Assembly: GCF_001293465.1 (NCBI RefSeq)
Contig: NZ_JSYZ01000003.1
Span: 155,875-219,874 of the forward strand
DNA length: 64,000 nt
Direction of reading: 5' to 3'
Origin: Pseudomonas asplenii
GTDB lineage: Bacteria > Pseudomonadota > Gammaproteobacteria > Pseudomonadales > Pseudomonadaceae
A program made the position numbers and the translations under genes. This document shows, one piece after another, positions 28,468-37,185 of this stretch. The notes under the pieces were generated by a model. That model was not told where the DNA came from. It did not search any database and saw only the letters and a program-made list of their open reading frames with translations. Numbering within the stretch: the stretch's first letter is position 1; the number at the start of each line of letters is the position of its first letter.

Positions 28468-29303
28468 GCGGGATTCTCCATCGCAGGGCTGTAGACCCGC
28501 GGCGCACTTTTCTGCGGCAGGTGAATAAGATTGAGGTTGTGCCGACGCGCCCATTGCAGCGCCAGGCCAGTGGGGGATGACAGGCTGACCAGGGTCTGGA
28601 TGCCGGCCCGCAGCACTTTCTGGATCAATTCCAGACTGCAGCGGCTGGTGACGATGGCCACGCCACCGGCGGTCGGGATCTGTTGGCGGACCAGCGCGCC
28701 GATCAGCTTGTCGAGGGCGTTGTGCCGGCCGATGTCTTCGCGGCCCAGCAGCAGTTCGCCCTGATCGTTCATGAACACGGCGGCATGCACGGCACCGCAG
28801 TGCTGGCCCAGCGGCTGGAAGGCGCTGATGCGTTGGCGCAGGTCGACCAGCCAGGCGGCCGGCGGCAGTGGTGCGCCAGGCAGTACGTTCAGTTCCGGCA
28901 GGGCCTGCTCCAGCGCCTCGACGCCGCACAGGCCGCAGCCGCTGGTGCCGGCCAGTTGTCGGCGCTGCTGCTTGAGACTCCAGAACGCGCGGCTGGAAAT
29001 CTCCACTTCGGCGTAATGGGCAGCGCCATTGCTGGTCAGTTTCAGGTCGTAGAGTTCGGTGGCGTCATGGATGATGCCGCTGCCGAGGCTGAAACCGACG
29101 ATGAAGTCTTCCAGGTCGGTGGGCGTGACCAGCATCACGGCCTGGCTGATGCCGTTGTAGGCGATGGCCAGCGCGACTTCTTCGGCGAGTGAGGTCTCAG
29201 CGGCTTCGTGATGATCGAGGTCGCTGTACTGGTAGCTCTGGCTGGCGGCCGGCGCGGCTGCTGTGGTGACAGGAATCGCGCAGCCGTCTGGCTTGGCGTG
29301 CAT
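28464..29303 (-). CDS. fdhD: Formate dehydrogenase accessory sulfurtransferase FdhD
   Basis: 279 aa. The redox-active CxxC pair is Cys123/Cys126 (TSGCGLCGVEAL). FdhD transfers sulfur from IscS to the molybdenum cofactor of formate-dehydrogenase-type enzymes. Core motifs EDFIVGFSLGSGII and REDIGRHNALDKLIG match. It precedes and overlaps the molybdoenzyme gene by 4 nt, which strongly implies that enzyme as its client. Confidence 0.95.
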   Translation of the reverse strand: MHAKPDGCAIPVTTAAAPAASQSYQYSDLDHHEAAETSLAEEVALAIAYNGISQAVMLVTPTDLEDFIVGFSLGSGIIHDATELYDLKLTSNGAAHYAEVEISSRAFWSLKQQRRQLAGTSGCGLCGVEALEQALPELNVLPGAPLPPAAWLVDLRQRISAFQPLGQHCGAVHAAVFMNDQGELLLGREDIGRHNALDKLIGALVRQQIPTAGGVAIVTSRCSLELIQKVLRAGIQTLVSLSSPTGLALQWARRHNLNLIHLPQKSAPRVYSPAMENPA

Positions 29304-29397
29304 GGAGGATTACCGGCGAAATGTACGGTGCTAAGACTAGGCGCGGCAAAAGGTCACGTCTAATCGCTAGTACTGATCCACCGATAGATGATGTCGA

Positions 29398-30285
29398 TCA
29401 AAGTCCGCTTGGCGATTTCTGATAAAGCCTGAAGCAGGCTTCGGCCAGGGCCGAGCGCGGCGCGCCACGGCGCATGATCAGGCCGAGGTTGGCCAGGGTC
29501 CGGGCATTTTCGATCGGTTGCAGGCTCAGGTGGTCGGTCAGGGTCTCAAGGCCGCTGTTGAGCGGCATGATCGCGCAGCACAGGCCGCCATTCACGGCTT
29601 GCAACAATTGATGAACGGCGTCGGTCTGCAGCAGCGGTTGTGGGCTCAGGCCACGGCTGTGGAAGTTGTGGTCGATGGACTGGCGAAAGTGCATGCCGCT
29701 GGTGAGCATGCCCAGCGGCAGTTCGGTCAGCGCCTCCCAGCTCAGCGGCTGGTCGCCGAAGTCGAAGAAGCGCTGGTCGTAGAGCAGGCCCATGGCGGTT
29801 TCGCTCAGGGGCAGGGCGTCGAAGCGCTCGGTGTCCAGGCGATCGAGGTAGGAGACGCCGAGGTCGAGGCGGTTGCTCGCCAACTGTTCGAGAATCTGTT
29901 CGGAACTGAGGGACGACAGTTCGAAACGCAGGTCCGGGTGTTCGGCATGCAGGCGCTGCATCAGGTGCAGCGGGTCGAAGTTCGACAGCGGCACCACGCC
30001 CAGGCGCAGGGTGCCGATCAGGTTGCCGCGACAGGCGGCGGCCTCGGCCTGCAGGCCATCGTAGGCCGCCAGCACGGTGCGGGCCCAGGCCAGCACCCGT
30101 TCGCCGGGCGCGGTGAAACCCTCGAAGCGCTGGCCGCGGTTGACCAGTTGCAGGTCGAGTTCTTCCTCCAGGTTGCGCAGGCGCATGGACAGGGTCGGCT
30201 GGGTGATGTGGCAGCGTGCCGCCGCCTGGCCGAAGTGTCGCGTTTCGTCCAGGGCAATCAGGAATTTCAGCTGTTTGATGTCCAT
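29398..30285 (-). CDS. LysR-family transcriptional regulator
   Basis: 295 aa. A winged HTH (residues ~1-60: ALDETRHFGQAAARCHITQP, TLSMRLRNLEEEL) is followed by a LysR substrate-binding domain (~90-290). It lies 94 bp upstream of fdhD on the same strand and divergent from the LysM gene, so it may control the fdhD-molybdoenzyme pair. I recall the same neighbour order in P. aeruginosa. Ligand unknown. Confidence 0.9.
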   Translation of the reverse strand: MDIKQLKFLIALDETRHFGQAAARCHITQPTLSMRLRNLEEELDLQLVNRGQRFEGFTAPGERVLAWARTVLAAYDGLQAEAAACRGNLIGTLRLGVVPLSNFDPLHLMQRLHAEHPDLRFELSSLSSEQILEQLASNRLDLGVSYLDRLDTERFDALPLSETAMGLLYDQRFFDFGDQPLSWEALTELPLGMLTSGMHFRQSIDHNFHSRGLSPQPLLQTDAVHQLLQAVNGGLCCAIMPLNSGLETLTDHLSLQPIENARTLANLGLIMRRGAPRSALAEACFRLYQKSPSGL

Positions 30286-30423
30286 CGTCGCTCCAGGCGC
30301 GGTCCAGGCCCGGATTCTAGCGCGGTTGGGCTACGCTGAGTCATGGGTCTGTCCGGAACCTGTCGCAGACGTGCCCGGTCCAGTGGTTCGCGTCTGGATA
30401 TCACCCATCAAGGAGAAGAAACC

Positions 30424-30864
30424 ATGAGTATCCTCAGCTTCGTGAAAGAGGCGGGCGAGAAGCTGCTCGACTTGCTGACCCCGGGCAATGCCAATGCCGG
30501 CGAGCAACTCAAGGCGCATATCGCCAGGGTCGGCCTGGGCAACCCGAATGTCCAGGCCACGGTGGAGGGCGACAAGGTGACGGTCACGGGCGAGGTCGCC
30601 AGCCAGGAGAAGAAGGAAAAGATCCTGCTGGCGCTGGGCAACATTGCCGGTGTCGGCAGCGTCGACGACCAGCTCACGGTCAGTGGGCCGGTGCAGGCGG
30701 CCGCGCGGTTTGTCGTGGTGAAGTCGGGCGACACACTGAGCGCGATCTCCAAGGCGGTCTATGGCGACGCCAACCAGTACAACAGGATCTTCGAGGCCAA
30801 CAAACCGTTGCTGTCACATCCGGACAAGATTTATCCGGGTCAGACGCTGCGTATTCCCGAGTAA
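30424..30864 (+). CDS. kbp: BON plus LysM domain potassium-binding-type protein (Kbp/YgaU)
   Basis: 146 aa. A short N-terminal helix is followed by a BON domain (~25-85: QATVEGDKVTVTGEVASQEK) and a C-terminal LysM domain (~95-145: VVKSGDTLSAISKAVYG, KIYPGQTLRIPE). No signal peptide, as in E. coli Kbp, a cytoplasmic K+-binding protein. AGGAG sits 8 nt before the ATG. The start used in a longer frame lacks such a site. Confidence 0.9.
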   Translation: MSILSFVKEAGEKLLDLLTPGNANAGEQLKAHIARVGLGNPNVQATVEGDKVTVTGEVASQEKKEKILLALGNIAGVGSVDDQLTVSGPVQAAARFVVVKSGDTLSAISKAVYGDANQYNRIFEANKPLLSHPDKIYPGQTLRIPE

Positions 30865-30875
30865 TGCACGGCCTG

Positions 30876-31034
30876 TAGGCTGTGTACGAAATTGTTTGAA
30901 ACGCAGGTTAGGCAAGGCAAAAACCGGCGAGGAACGCCCGGGGTCGCGCCCGACTTGACTGGTTGTCAATGAGCATTCCGAGCCGGTTTTTAACGCCGCA
31001 TAACCAAGTTTCAAGCGATTTCGTACATAGCCTA
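30876..31034. mobile_element. MITE-like element, copy 2 (inverted relative to copy 1)
   Basis: The ends are GGCTGTGTACGAAAT and ATTTCGTACATAGCC, flanked by TA on both sides, as in copy 1 at 5716. Read on the opposite strand, it is nearly identical to copy 1 apart from the centre, where this copy carries about 15 extra GC-rich bases (CCCGGGGTCGCGCCC region). It lies 11 bp after the LysM gene, where it could act as its terminator or 3' end. Confidence 0.8.
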
Positions 31035-31068
31035 GGAGCAGGGCTTGCGCGCGAAGCTTTTAGCGCCC

Positions 31069-31776
31069 TCATGACGCGTTCGCGGGCAAGCCGGATCGCC
31101 GTACCGCCCCCTCCTGCAAGTCAGCGATCAATTCGCGGTAGTCGCCCACGGCGGCGAATTCCTCGGTGTCCTTGGGCCCCTTGCGACTGTCCGGCTCGCG
31201 CACCGCCAGCAGGTGCGCGACGCCGAAGCGCCGGGCGCTGCGCAGGATCGGCAGGGTATCGTCGATGAACAGGCTGCGTGCCGGATCGAAGCCGATATCG
31301 GCCTGCAGCGCGTCCCAGAATGACGGGGATTCCTTGGCGAAGCCGTAATCATGGGAACTGATCAGGCGCTCGAAGTAGGGTGCCAGTTCGACCCGCTCCA
31401 GCTTCAGTGACAACGAATCGCGATGGGCGTTGGTGATCAGGATCACCCGCTTGCCCGCCTGGCGGATCGCCGCCAGGAAGGTGTCGGCGTCCGGACGCAG
31501 GGCGATCAGGTGCGCGGTTTCCAGCTTCAGCTCGCGCACCGGCAGCTTGAGCTCCTCGCTCCAGAAGTCCAGGCAGTACCATTGCAACTGGCCGGCGTGG
31601 TCCCGGAACAGTGAACCCAGCTCCGCCTCGGCCATGGCCAGGCTGACGCCGTGCAGCTCGGCATAGCGTCGCGGCAGGTGTTCCATCCAGAAGTGGTTGT
31701 CGTAATGCAGGTCGAGCAGGGTGCCGTCCATGTCCAGCAGAACGGTATCGATGTCGCGCCAGGGTAATGAGGGCAT
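31069..31776 (-). CDS. yrfG: GMP/IMP nucleotidase YrfG (HAD superfamily)
   Basis: 235 aa HAD phosphatase. Motif I is VLLDMDGTLLDLHYDNHFW, motif II VILITNAHRD and motif III/IV KESPSFWDAL ... LFIDDTLPIL. It dephosphorylates purine nucleotides. Divergent from nudE with ~90 bp between. The last ~10 codons (RRSGLPANAS) are read from a degenerate REP arm at the 3' end, so the C-terminus may have been extended by REP insertion. Confidence 0.9.
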   Translation of the reverse strand: MPSLPWRDIDTVLLDMDGTLLDLHYDNHFWMEHLPRRYAELHGVSLAMAEAELGSLFRDHAGQLQWYCLDFWSEELKLPVRELKLETAHLIALRPDADTFLAAIRQAGKRVILITNAHRDSLSLKLERVELAPYFERLISSHDYGFAKESPSFWDALQADIGFDPARSLFIDDTLPILRSARRFGVAHLLAVREPDSRKGPKDTEEFAAVGDYRELIADLQEGAVRRSGLPANAS

Positions 31777-31865
31777 GGGAAACTTCTCGACCGGGAAAAA
31801 GGATATCCGACACAGACAATCGGAAAAGCCACGGTATAGTAACCCGTTAACGCCCAGGAGCCGCC

Positions 31866-32432
31866 ATGCGCCAGAAACCCACCGTACTTGCCCGTGAAAT
31901 CGTCGCCAGCAGCCGTCTGTTCCGTGTCGAGCAGGTCCAGTTGCGTTTTTCCAATGGTGTCGAGCGCACCTATGAACGACTGGTGGGCAAGGGCACCGGT
32001 TACGGTGCGGTGATGATCGTGGCGATGCTCGATGCCGAGCATGCGGTGCTGGTCGAGGAATATTGCGGTGGCACCGATGAGTACGAACTGTCGCTGCCCA
32101 AGGGGCTGATCGAGCCGGGCGAGGATGTGCTGGCGGCGGCCGAGCGGGAGCTGAAGGAAGAGGCCGGTTTCGGTGCCCGGCAACTGGAGCACCTGACCGA
32201 GTTGTCGTTGTCGCCGGGCTACATGAGCCAGAAGATCCAGGTGGTCCTGGCCAGCGACCTGTATGAAGAGCGTCTTGAGGGTGACGAGCCCGAGCCGATG
32301 CGGGTCGACCGGGTGAACCTGCGCGAGCTGGCCGGCCTGGCGCAGAACCCGCAATTCACCGAGGGTCGTGCGCTGGCGGCGTTGTACCTGGCCCGTGACC
32401 TGTTGACCCAGCGTGGAGTGTTTCAACCATGA
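31866..32432 (+). CDS. nudE: ADP compounds hydrolase NudE
   Basis: 188 aa Nudix hydrolase. The Nudix box GLIEPGEDVLAAAERELKEE followed by AGFG is intact. NudE hydrolyses ADP-ribose, NADH and diadenosine polyphosphates. It overlaps cysQ by 4 nt (ATGA), giving a nudE-cysQ operon as I recall in P. aeruginosa. Confidence 0.95.
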   Translation: MRQKPTVLAREIVASSRLFRVEQVQLRFSNGVERTYERLVGKGTGYGAVMIVAMLDAEHAVLVEEYCGGTDEYELSLPKGLIEPGEDVLAAAERELKEEAGFGARQLEHLTELSLSPGYMSQKIQVVLASDLYEERLEGDEPEPMRVDRVNLRELAGLAQNPQFTEGRALAALYLARDLLTQRGVFQP

Positions 32433-33271
32433 GTGATTCGTTTGTGAGCCTGCCGCATTCGTTCCTGGCCCCGGTCATCGAACTGGCTCGCCAGGCCGGC
32501 GAGGCGATCCTGCCGTTCTGGCGGGCTGATGTCGAAGTGATGGACAAGGCCGATGCCTCGCCGGTGACGGCCGCGGACCTGGCGGCGCATCACCTGATCG
32601 TCGCCGGCCTGAGCGCCTTGGCGCCGGATATCCCGGTGTTGTCCGAGGAAGACGCCGACATCCCCCGTGAGGTCCGTGCCGGTTGGCAGCGCTGGTGGCT
32701 GGTGGACCCGCTGGACGGTACCAAAGAGTTCATTTCCGGCAGTGAAGAGTTCACTGTGAACATTGCGCTGATCGAGCAGGGGCGGGTGGTGTTTGGCGTG
32801 GTTTCGATGCCGACCAGCGGTCGTGCCTATTTCGGCGGCGCCGGTCTGGGCGCCTGGCGCGCGGACCGCGGCCTGCCGCCCGAACCGATCCGGGTGCGGA
32901 CCCAGCCGCCGGCCGGTAACACGTTCACGGTGGTGGCCAGCCGTCGGCATTCCAGCCCCGAGCAGGAGCGGTTGCTGTCCGGGCTGAGTGCCAGCCTGGG
33001 TGAGCTGGAGCTGGCGAATATCGGCAGTTCGCTGAAGTTCTGTCTGCTGGCCGAAGGCGCCGCGGACTTCTATCCGCGCCTGGCGCCAACCTCCCAGTGG
33101 GATACGGCGGCGGCCCAGGGCGTACTGGAGGGGGCGGGCGGTGAAGTGCTGGAACTGAGCGGCGAGCGCTTCAGTTATCCGGCGCGGGAGTCGTTGCTCA
33201 ATCCGTTTTTCCTGGCCTTGCCGGAGCAGGCGTTGTGGCGGGAGCAGTTGCCGAAGATGCCGCAGGCCTAG
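32429..33271 (+). CDS. cysQ: 3'(2'),5'-bisphosphate nucleotidase CysQ
   Basis: 280 aa inositol-monophosphatase-family enzyme. Metal-binding motifs are LSEEDADIP, LVDPLDGTKEFISGS and WDTAAAQGVLEGAGG. CysQ converts PAP to AMP and Pi, which relieves feedback in sulfate assimilation. Length is typical. A strong REP pair starts 14 bp after the stop. Confidence 0.95.
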   Translation: MSDSFVSLPHSFLAPVIELARQAGEAILPFWRADVEVMDKADASPVTAADLAAHHLIVAGLSALAPDIPVLSEEDADIPREVRAGWQRWWLVDPLDGTKEFISGSEEFTVNIALIEQGRVVFGVVSMPTSGRAYFGGAGLGAWRADRGLPPEPIRVRTQPPAGNTFTVVASRRHSSPEQERLLSGLSASLGELELANIGSSLKFCLLAEGAADFYPRLAPTSQWDTAAAQGVLEGAGGEVLELSGERFSYPARESLLNPFFLALPEQALWREQLPKMPQA

Positions 33272-33284
33272 ACGTTTTACTGAT

Positions 33285-33383
33285 TGTAGGAGCCGGGCTT
33301 GCCCGCGAACCGCCAGCGGCGGCCATCCGGAACGGTTTTGAATGGCCGCCTTTGGCGGTTCGCGGGCAAGCCCGGCTCCTACA
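33285..33383. repeat. Long REP inverted pair after cysQ
   Basis: TGTAGGAGCCGGGCTTGCCC at the left matches GGGCAAGCCCGGCTCCTACA at the right without mismatch. The inner arms (CGAACCGCCA... and ...TGGCGGTTCG) extend the pairing further, so the whole ~99 bp folds into one long hairpin. This is the most complete REP pair in the window and lies between convergent genes. Confidence 0.92.
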
Positions 33384-33429
33384 GTGCGTGACAGGTTCGT
33401 TTTTTGAGGGTTGCAATTACAGGGGGCTT

Positions 33430-33885
33430 TCAGCGGTGCAGCACGTACTGGCCGCTGAAACGCACCGCCTCGTCTTCGCTGCCGACATTCATCACCCGGG
33501 TCTCCAGGGTCAGCCGCGCCCGGCCGTAACGCTGGTAGGTGGCCAGGAATTTTTTCCAGACCTTCTCGTCCGGTGCCGCACAGATCGCCTCGGCATCGCC
33601 GGTGACCGGCAGCGGGTAGCTGATCTGGCCCTCCTGGATCACGATGTGCCCGTCCGCGATACCCGCCTCGTGCAGGCTCAGGTGCAGCCAGCCCCAGCCG
33701 GCCAGCACCGCGCCGCAGTACAGGCTGCCGCCGAACATGGTGCTCTTGTGGTTGACGTTGGGTTCCAGCGGCAGCCACAGGCGCAGTTGTCCGCCCTCCC
33801 AGCCGCCGACCTTGAGCCCCATCTCGCGTGTCAGGGGAATGTCGTGGTGCAGGATGGATTCCAGGTAGTGGCTGTCGCGGTTCAT
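33430..33885 (-). CDS. YiiD C-terminal-type putative thioesterase
   Basis: 151 aa hotdog-fold protein. The segment PNVNHKSTMFGGSLYCGAVL matches the thioesterase half of E. coli YiiD (PF09500). AGAGG lies 7 nt before the ATG. Convergent with cysQ. Acyl-CoA or acyl-ACP substrate not known. Confidence 0.85.
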   Translation of the reverse strand: MNRDSHYLESILHHDIPLTREMGLKVGGWEGGQLRLWLPLEPNVNHKSTMFGGSLYCGAVLAGWGWLHLSLHEAGIADGHIVIQEGQISYPLPVTGDAEAICAAPDEKVWKKFLATYQRYGRARLTLETRVMNVGSEDEAVRFSGQYVLHR

Positions 33886-33907
33886 GCAGTGACCTCTGTG
33901 GTGTGAT

Positions 33908-35302
33908 TCATTCGAGCTCCTCGCCGCCGCTGTGGCTGCCGCTGTCGAAGCTCAGGCCGTGTTTGCGCAGTTTGTCGTGCAGGGTCTTGCGCGGGATGCC
34001 GAGGGCTTCGGCGAGGCTGCGCAGGGAGCTGTGGGAGCGCGCCAGTTCGGCGGCGATCAGCGATTTCTCGAAGTGCTCGACCTGTTCGCTCAGGCCGCCA
34101 GCGCGATTGCCAACGGCGATCTGCGCATCGAGGCTTTCCGGGGCACTGTTGTCCAGCGCCAGTTCCAGGCCAAGGGCGAAACGCTCGGCGGCATTCTGCA
34201 GTTCGCGCACGTTGCCCGGCCAGCCGTGGCGCAGCAGCAGCGCCCGTTGCGCCGGCTGCAGGCCATGGGGCGGCAGGCCATGGCGGCCGCTGGCTTCGTC
34301 GGCGAAATGCTGGAACAGGACCAGCACATCCTCACCGCGTTCGCGCAGTGGCGGAATGCGCAGCGGCGCGACGTTCAGCCGGTAGTACAGGTCGGCGCGG
34401 AAGCGGCCCTGATCGGCGGACTGGCGCAGGTCCTCCTTGGTCGCGGCGATGATGCGGATATCCAGCGGGATCTGCTGGTTGCCGCCCAGGCGTTCGACCA
34501 CCCGCTCCTGCAACAGGCGCAGCAGCTTGACCTGGACATCCAGGCTCATGCTTTCGATTTCATCGAGGAACAGGGTGCCGCCGTTGGCGAATTCGAACTT
34601 GCCGATCCGGCGTTTCTGCGCGCCGGTGAAGGCGCCCGGTTCGTGGCCGAACAACTCGCTTTCCACCACCGACTCGGCCAGGGCGCCGGCGTTGATCGCC
34701 ACGAAGGGGCCGTTGCGCCGGTTCGACAGGTCATGCAGGGCACGGGCGACGACTTCCTTGCCGGCGCCGGTTTCGCCGAGGATCAGCACGTCGGCCTTGG
34801 TCGCCGCGAGCGCGCCGATCTGTTCACGCAGGCGCTGCATCTGCGGCGAGTGGCCGAGCAAGCGGGTCGCCAGTTGCTGGCGATCGCTCAGGGCCAGGCG
34901 CAGGCTGCGGTTGTCCAGCACCAGGCGGCGCAGGGCCAGGGCGCGGCGCACGCTGTCGAGCAGGGCATCGCTGGCGAAAGGTTTTTCCAGAAAGTCATAG
35001 GCCCCGGCGCGCATCGCCTGGACCGCCAGCGGCACGTCGCCATGGCCGGTGATCAGCAGCACCGGCAGCTCCGGGTCCTGGGCATGCAGCTCGTTGAGCA
35101 GTTCGATGCCGTCCATGCCCGGCATGCGGATATCGCTGACGACCACACCCGGCCAGTCGCGCTCGATGCGCGCGGCCAGGCCACGGGCCTCGGCCAGCGG
35201 CAGGATCTTCAGGCCGGCCAGATCCAGGGTCTGGCTCAGGGCCTGGCGCAGGTGGGGATCGTCGTCGATCAGTACCACCTGGGTCTGGTGGTCGATATTC
35301 AT
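33908..35302 (-). CDS. dctD: Sigma-54-dependent C4-dicarboxylate response regulator DctD
   Basis: 464 aa. A receiver domain (phospho-acceptor in VVVSDIRMPGMDG) precedes an AAA+ domain with Walker A LGETGAGKEV, the sigma-54 contact loop GAFTGAQKR and Walker B GGTLFLDEIES, and a C-terminal Fis-type HTH (LAEALGIPRKTLHDKLRKHG). It activates dicarboxylate transporter genes when phosphorylated by DctB; dctA is not in the window. Start overlaps the dctB stop by 4 nt. Confidence 0.93.
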   Translation of the reverse strand: MNIDHQTQVVLIDDDPHLRQALSQTLDLAGLKILPLAEARGLAARIERDWPGVVVSDIRMPGMDGIELLNELHAQDPELPVLLITGHGDVPLAVQAMRAGAYDFLEKPFASDALLDSVRRALALRRLVLDNRSLRLALSDRQQLATRLLGHSPQMQRLREQIGALAATKADVLILGETGAGKEVVARALHDLSNRRNGPFVAINAGALAESVVESELFGHEPGAFTGAQKRRIGKFEFANGGTLFLDEIESMSLDVQVKLLRLLQERVVERLGGNQQIPLDIRIIAATKEDLRQSADQGRFRADLYYRLNVAPLRIPPLRERGEDVLVLFQHFADEASGRHGLPPHGLQPAQRALLLRHGWPGNVRELQNAAERFALGLELALDNSAPESLDAQIAVGNRAGGLSEQVEHFEKSLIAAELARSHSSLRSLAEALGIPRKTLHDKLRKHGLSFDSGSHSGGEELE

Positions 35303-37113
35303 ACACTCGAGTCCTCGGCCGGTTGCAGGCTGACGCCGGGGGCGCCGGCGCGCATCCGCAGGGTTATCAGGGCGCCGCCTTCACGGTGGTTGGCAAACAG
35401 CAGTTCGCCGCCGAAGGCGCGCATCAGGGAATCACAGATCGCCAGGCCCAGGCCGAGCCCCTGGGTGCGCGTCTTGGTGGTGTAGAACGGCTCGCCGGCG
35501 CGACCCAGGGCTTCCAGGCAGAAACCCGGGCCGTTGTCGCGAATGGTCAGGGTCACGCCTTCCGGCGATTCCTGGGCACTGAGCCACAGCTTGCGCGGCG
35601 GGGCCTTTTCGGTCAGGGCGTCGAGGGCGTTTGCCAGCAGGTTGCCGAGCACCTGGCGCAACCGGGTTTCGCCGGCCTCGACCCACAGCGCGGCGGCCGG
35701 CAGGTCGCGGATCAGTTCGACTTCCATCGCCCGTCGGCGCTTGGCCAGCAGGGCCAGGGCGTCGTCGAGCGCCGGCTGCAGGGCCACGCTTTCCGGGGCA
35801 TGCCGGTCGCGGCGGGCGAACGCGCGCAGGTGGGCGATGATCGACGCCATGCGTCCGGTCAGCTCGCTGATCAGCTTGAGGTTGCCGCGGGCGTCGTCGG
35901 TGCGCTGGTGATCGAGCAGCACCTCGGCGTTTTCCGCATAGCTGCGGATCGCCGCCAGTGGCTGGTTGAGTTCGTGGCTGATGCTTGCCGACATGGTGCC
36001 CAGGGCCGAAAGCTTGCCGGCCTGGACCAGGTCGTCCTGGGCGCGCACCAGTTCCTGCTGGGCATGCTCGCGCTCCAGTACTTCCTGCTTGAGTCGGCGG
36101 TTGAGGCCTTCCAGGTCGCTGGTCCGCTCGGCGACGCGCATTTCCAGTTCGCGGCGGGCCTTGGCCTCGAAGGCGATTCGCTCCAGGTAATGCCGCCGGC
36201 GCTGCATCATCAGCCCGAGCAGCAGCATCAGCACCAGCAGGGTCGCGCCGCCGACCGCGACGACGGTGCGCACGGGGCGATCGATCAGCGTCCGCGGGGC
36301 GAGGATGCTGACGCTCCAGCCGGTTTCGTCGATCTGCCGGGTCTGGGTCAGCCAGGCCGTGGGGTTGAGGTTCAGCGGCTGCGGATTGCGCGTCGGGTAG
36401 GGCTGGACGGCGGTGATGGCATCGCGTTCGTTGCCGTCCAGGGGGCGGGTCGCACGAAAGCGCCACTCCGCCCGCGAGGTCAGGATCACCACGCCATTGT
36501 GGTCGGTCACCAGCAGTTGTTCGGGGGTCTTGCCCCAGAGGCTTTCGGTGTGGTCCAGGTCGACCTTGACCACCAGCGCGCCGATCACCTTGTCGCCGTC
36601 GCGTACCGCCGCGGCGAAGAAGTAGCCACGCTTGCCCGAGGTGGTGCCGAGGCCGAAGAAACGCCCGAGGCGCCCGGCCATGGCTTCGCTGAAGTAGGGG
36701 CGGAAAGCGAAATTGCGGCCGACGAAGCTGTCGTGCTTGTCCCAGTTGGAGGCGGCCAGGGTCTTGCCGCTGGTGTCCATCAGGTACATGACTTCGGCAC
36801 CGGTCTGGTTGCAGATGTCGCGCAGCAAGCTGTTGGCGCTTTCCAGACGCAGGCTCTGGTCCGGCTCGGCGAGTACGGCGCGCAGGGCCGGCAGGTCGCC
36901 GAGGATCTGCGGCAGGACCTCGTAGCGGTGCAGGGTACCCAGCAGGTTGGCGACGTAGAGGTCGAGGGTCTGGCGATTCTGGCTCACCAGTTCGCTGCGG
37001 TAGTAACGCTCGGCGAGATGTTCCAGTGGCCACAGCAGCGGCGCCAGGCACAGGAACAGCAGGGCCAGGCTGCGCCAGCGGGGTCTGCGGGGAATGGGTG
37101 GAGTCGTGATCAT
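35299..37113 (-). CDS. dctB: C4-dicarboxylate sensor histidine kinase DctB
   Basis: 604 aa. Two membrane helices flank a ~240-residue periplasmic dCache-like sensor (first helix SLALLFLCLAPLLWPLEHLA; second at ~270 VAVGGATLLVLMLLLGLMMQ). A coiled coil and the H box (SASISHELNQPLAAIRSY) follow, then HATPase motifs LGNLLANALDALTE and IRDNGPGF. The ATG is preferred over an in-frame TTG 16 codons upstream; neither has a strong ribosome-binding site. Confidence 0.92.
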   Translation of the reverse strand: MITTPPIPRRPRWRSLALLFLCLAPLLWPLEHLAERYYRSELVSQNRQTLDLYVANLLGTLHRYEVLPQILGDLPALRAVLAEPDQSLRLESANSLLRDICNQTGAEVMYLMDTSGKTLAASNWDKHDSFVGRNFAFRPYFSEAMAGRLGRFFGLGTTSGKRGYFFAAAVRDGDKVIGALVVKVDLDHTESLWGKTPEQLLVTDHNGVVILTSRAEWRFRATRPLDGNERDAITAVQPYPTRNPQPLNLNPTAWLTQTRQIDETGWSVSILAPRTLIDRPVRTVVAVGGATLLVLMLLLGLMMQRRRHYLERIAFEAKARRELEMRVAERTSDLEGLNRRLKQEVLEREHAQQELVRAQDDLVQAGKLSALGTMSASISHELNQPLAAIRSYAENAEVLLDHQRTDDARGNLKLISELTGRMASIIAHLRAFARRDRHAPESVALQPALDDALALLAKRRRAMEVELIRDLPAAALWVEAGETRLRQVLGNLLANALDALTEKAPPRKLWLSAQESPEGVTLTIRDNGPGFCLEALGRAGEPFYTTKTRTQGLGLGLAICDSLMRAFGGELLFANHREGGALITLRMRAGAPGVSLQPAEDSSV

Positions 37114-37185
37114 CGGGAATGCGCCGGTGGAGTCCGACGCATTATGGGGGAGGGCGCGCAATCAATAAATGACGTTTCGCCGGCC

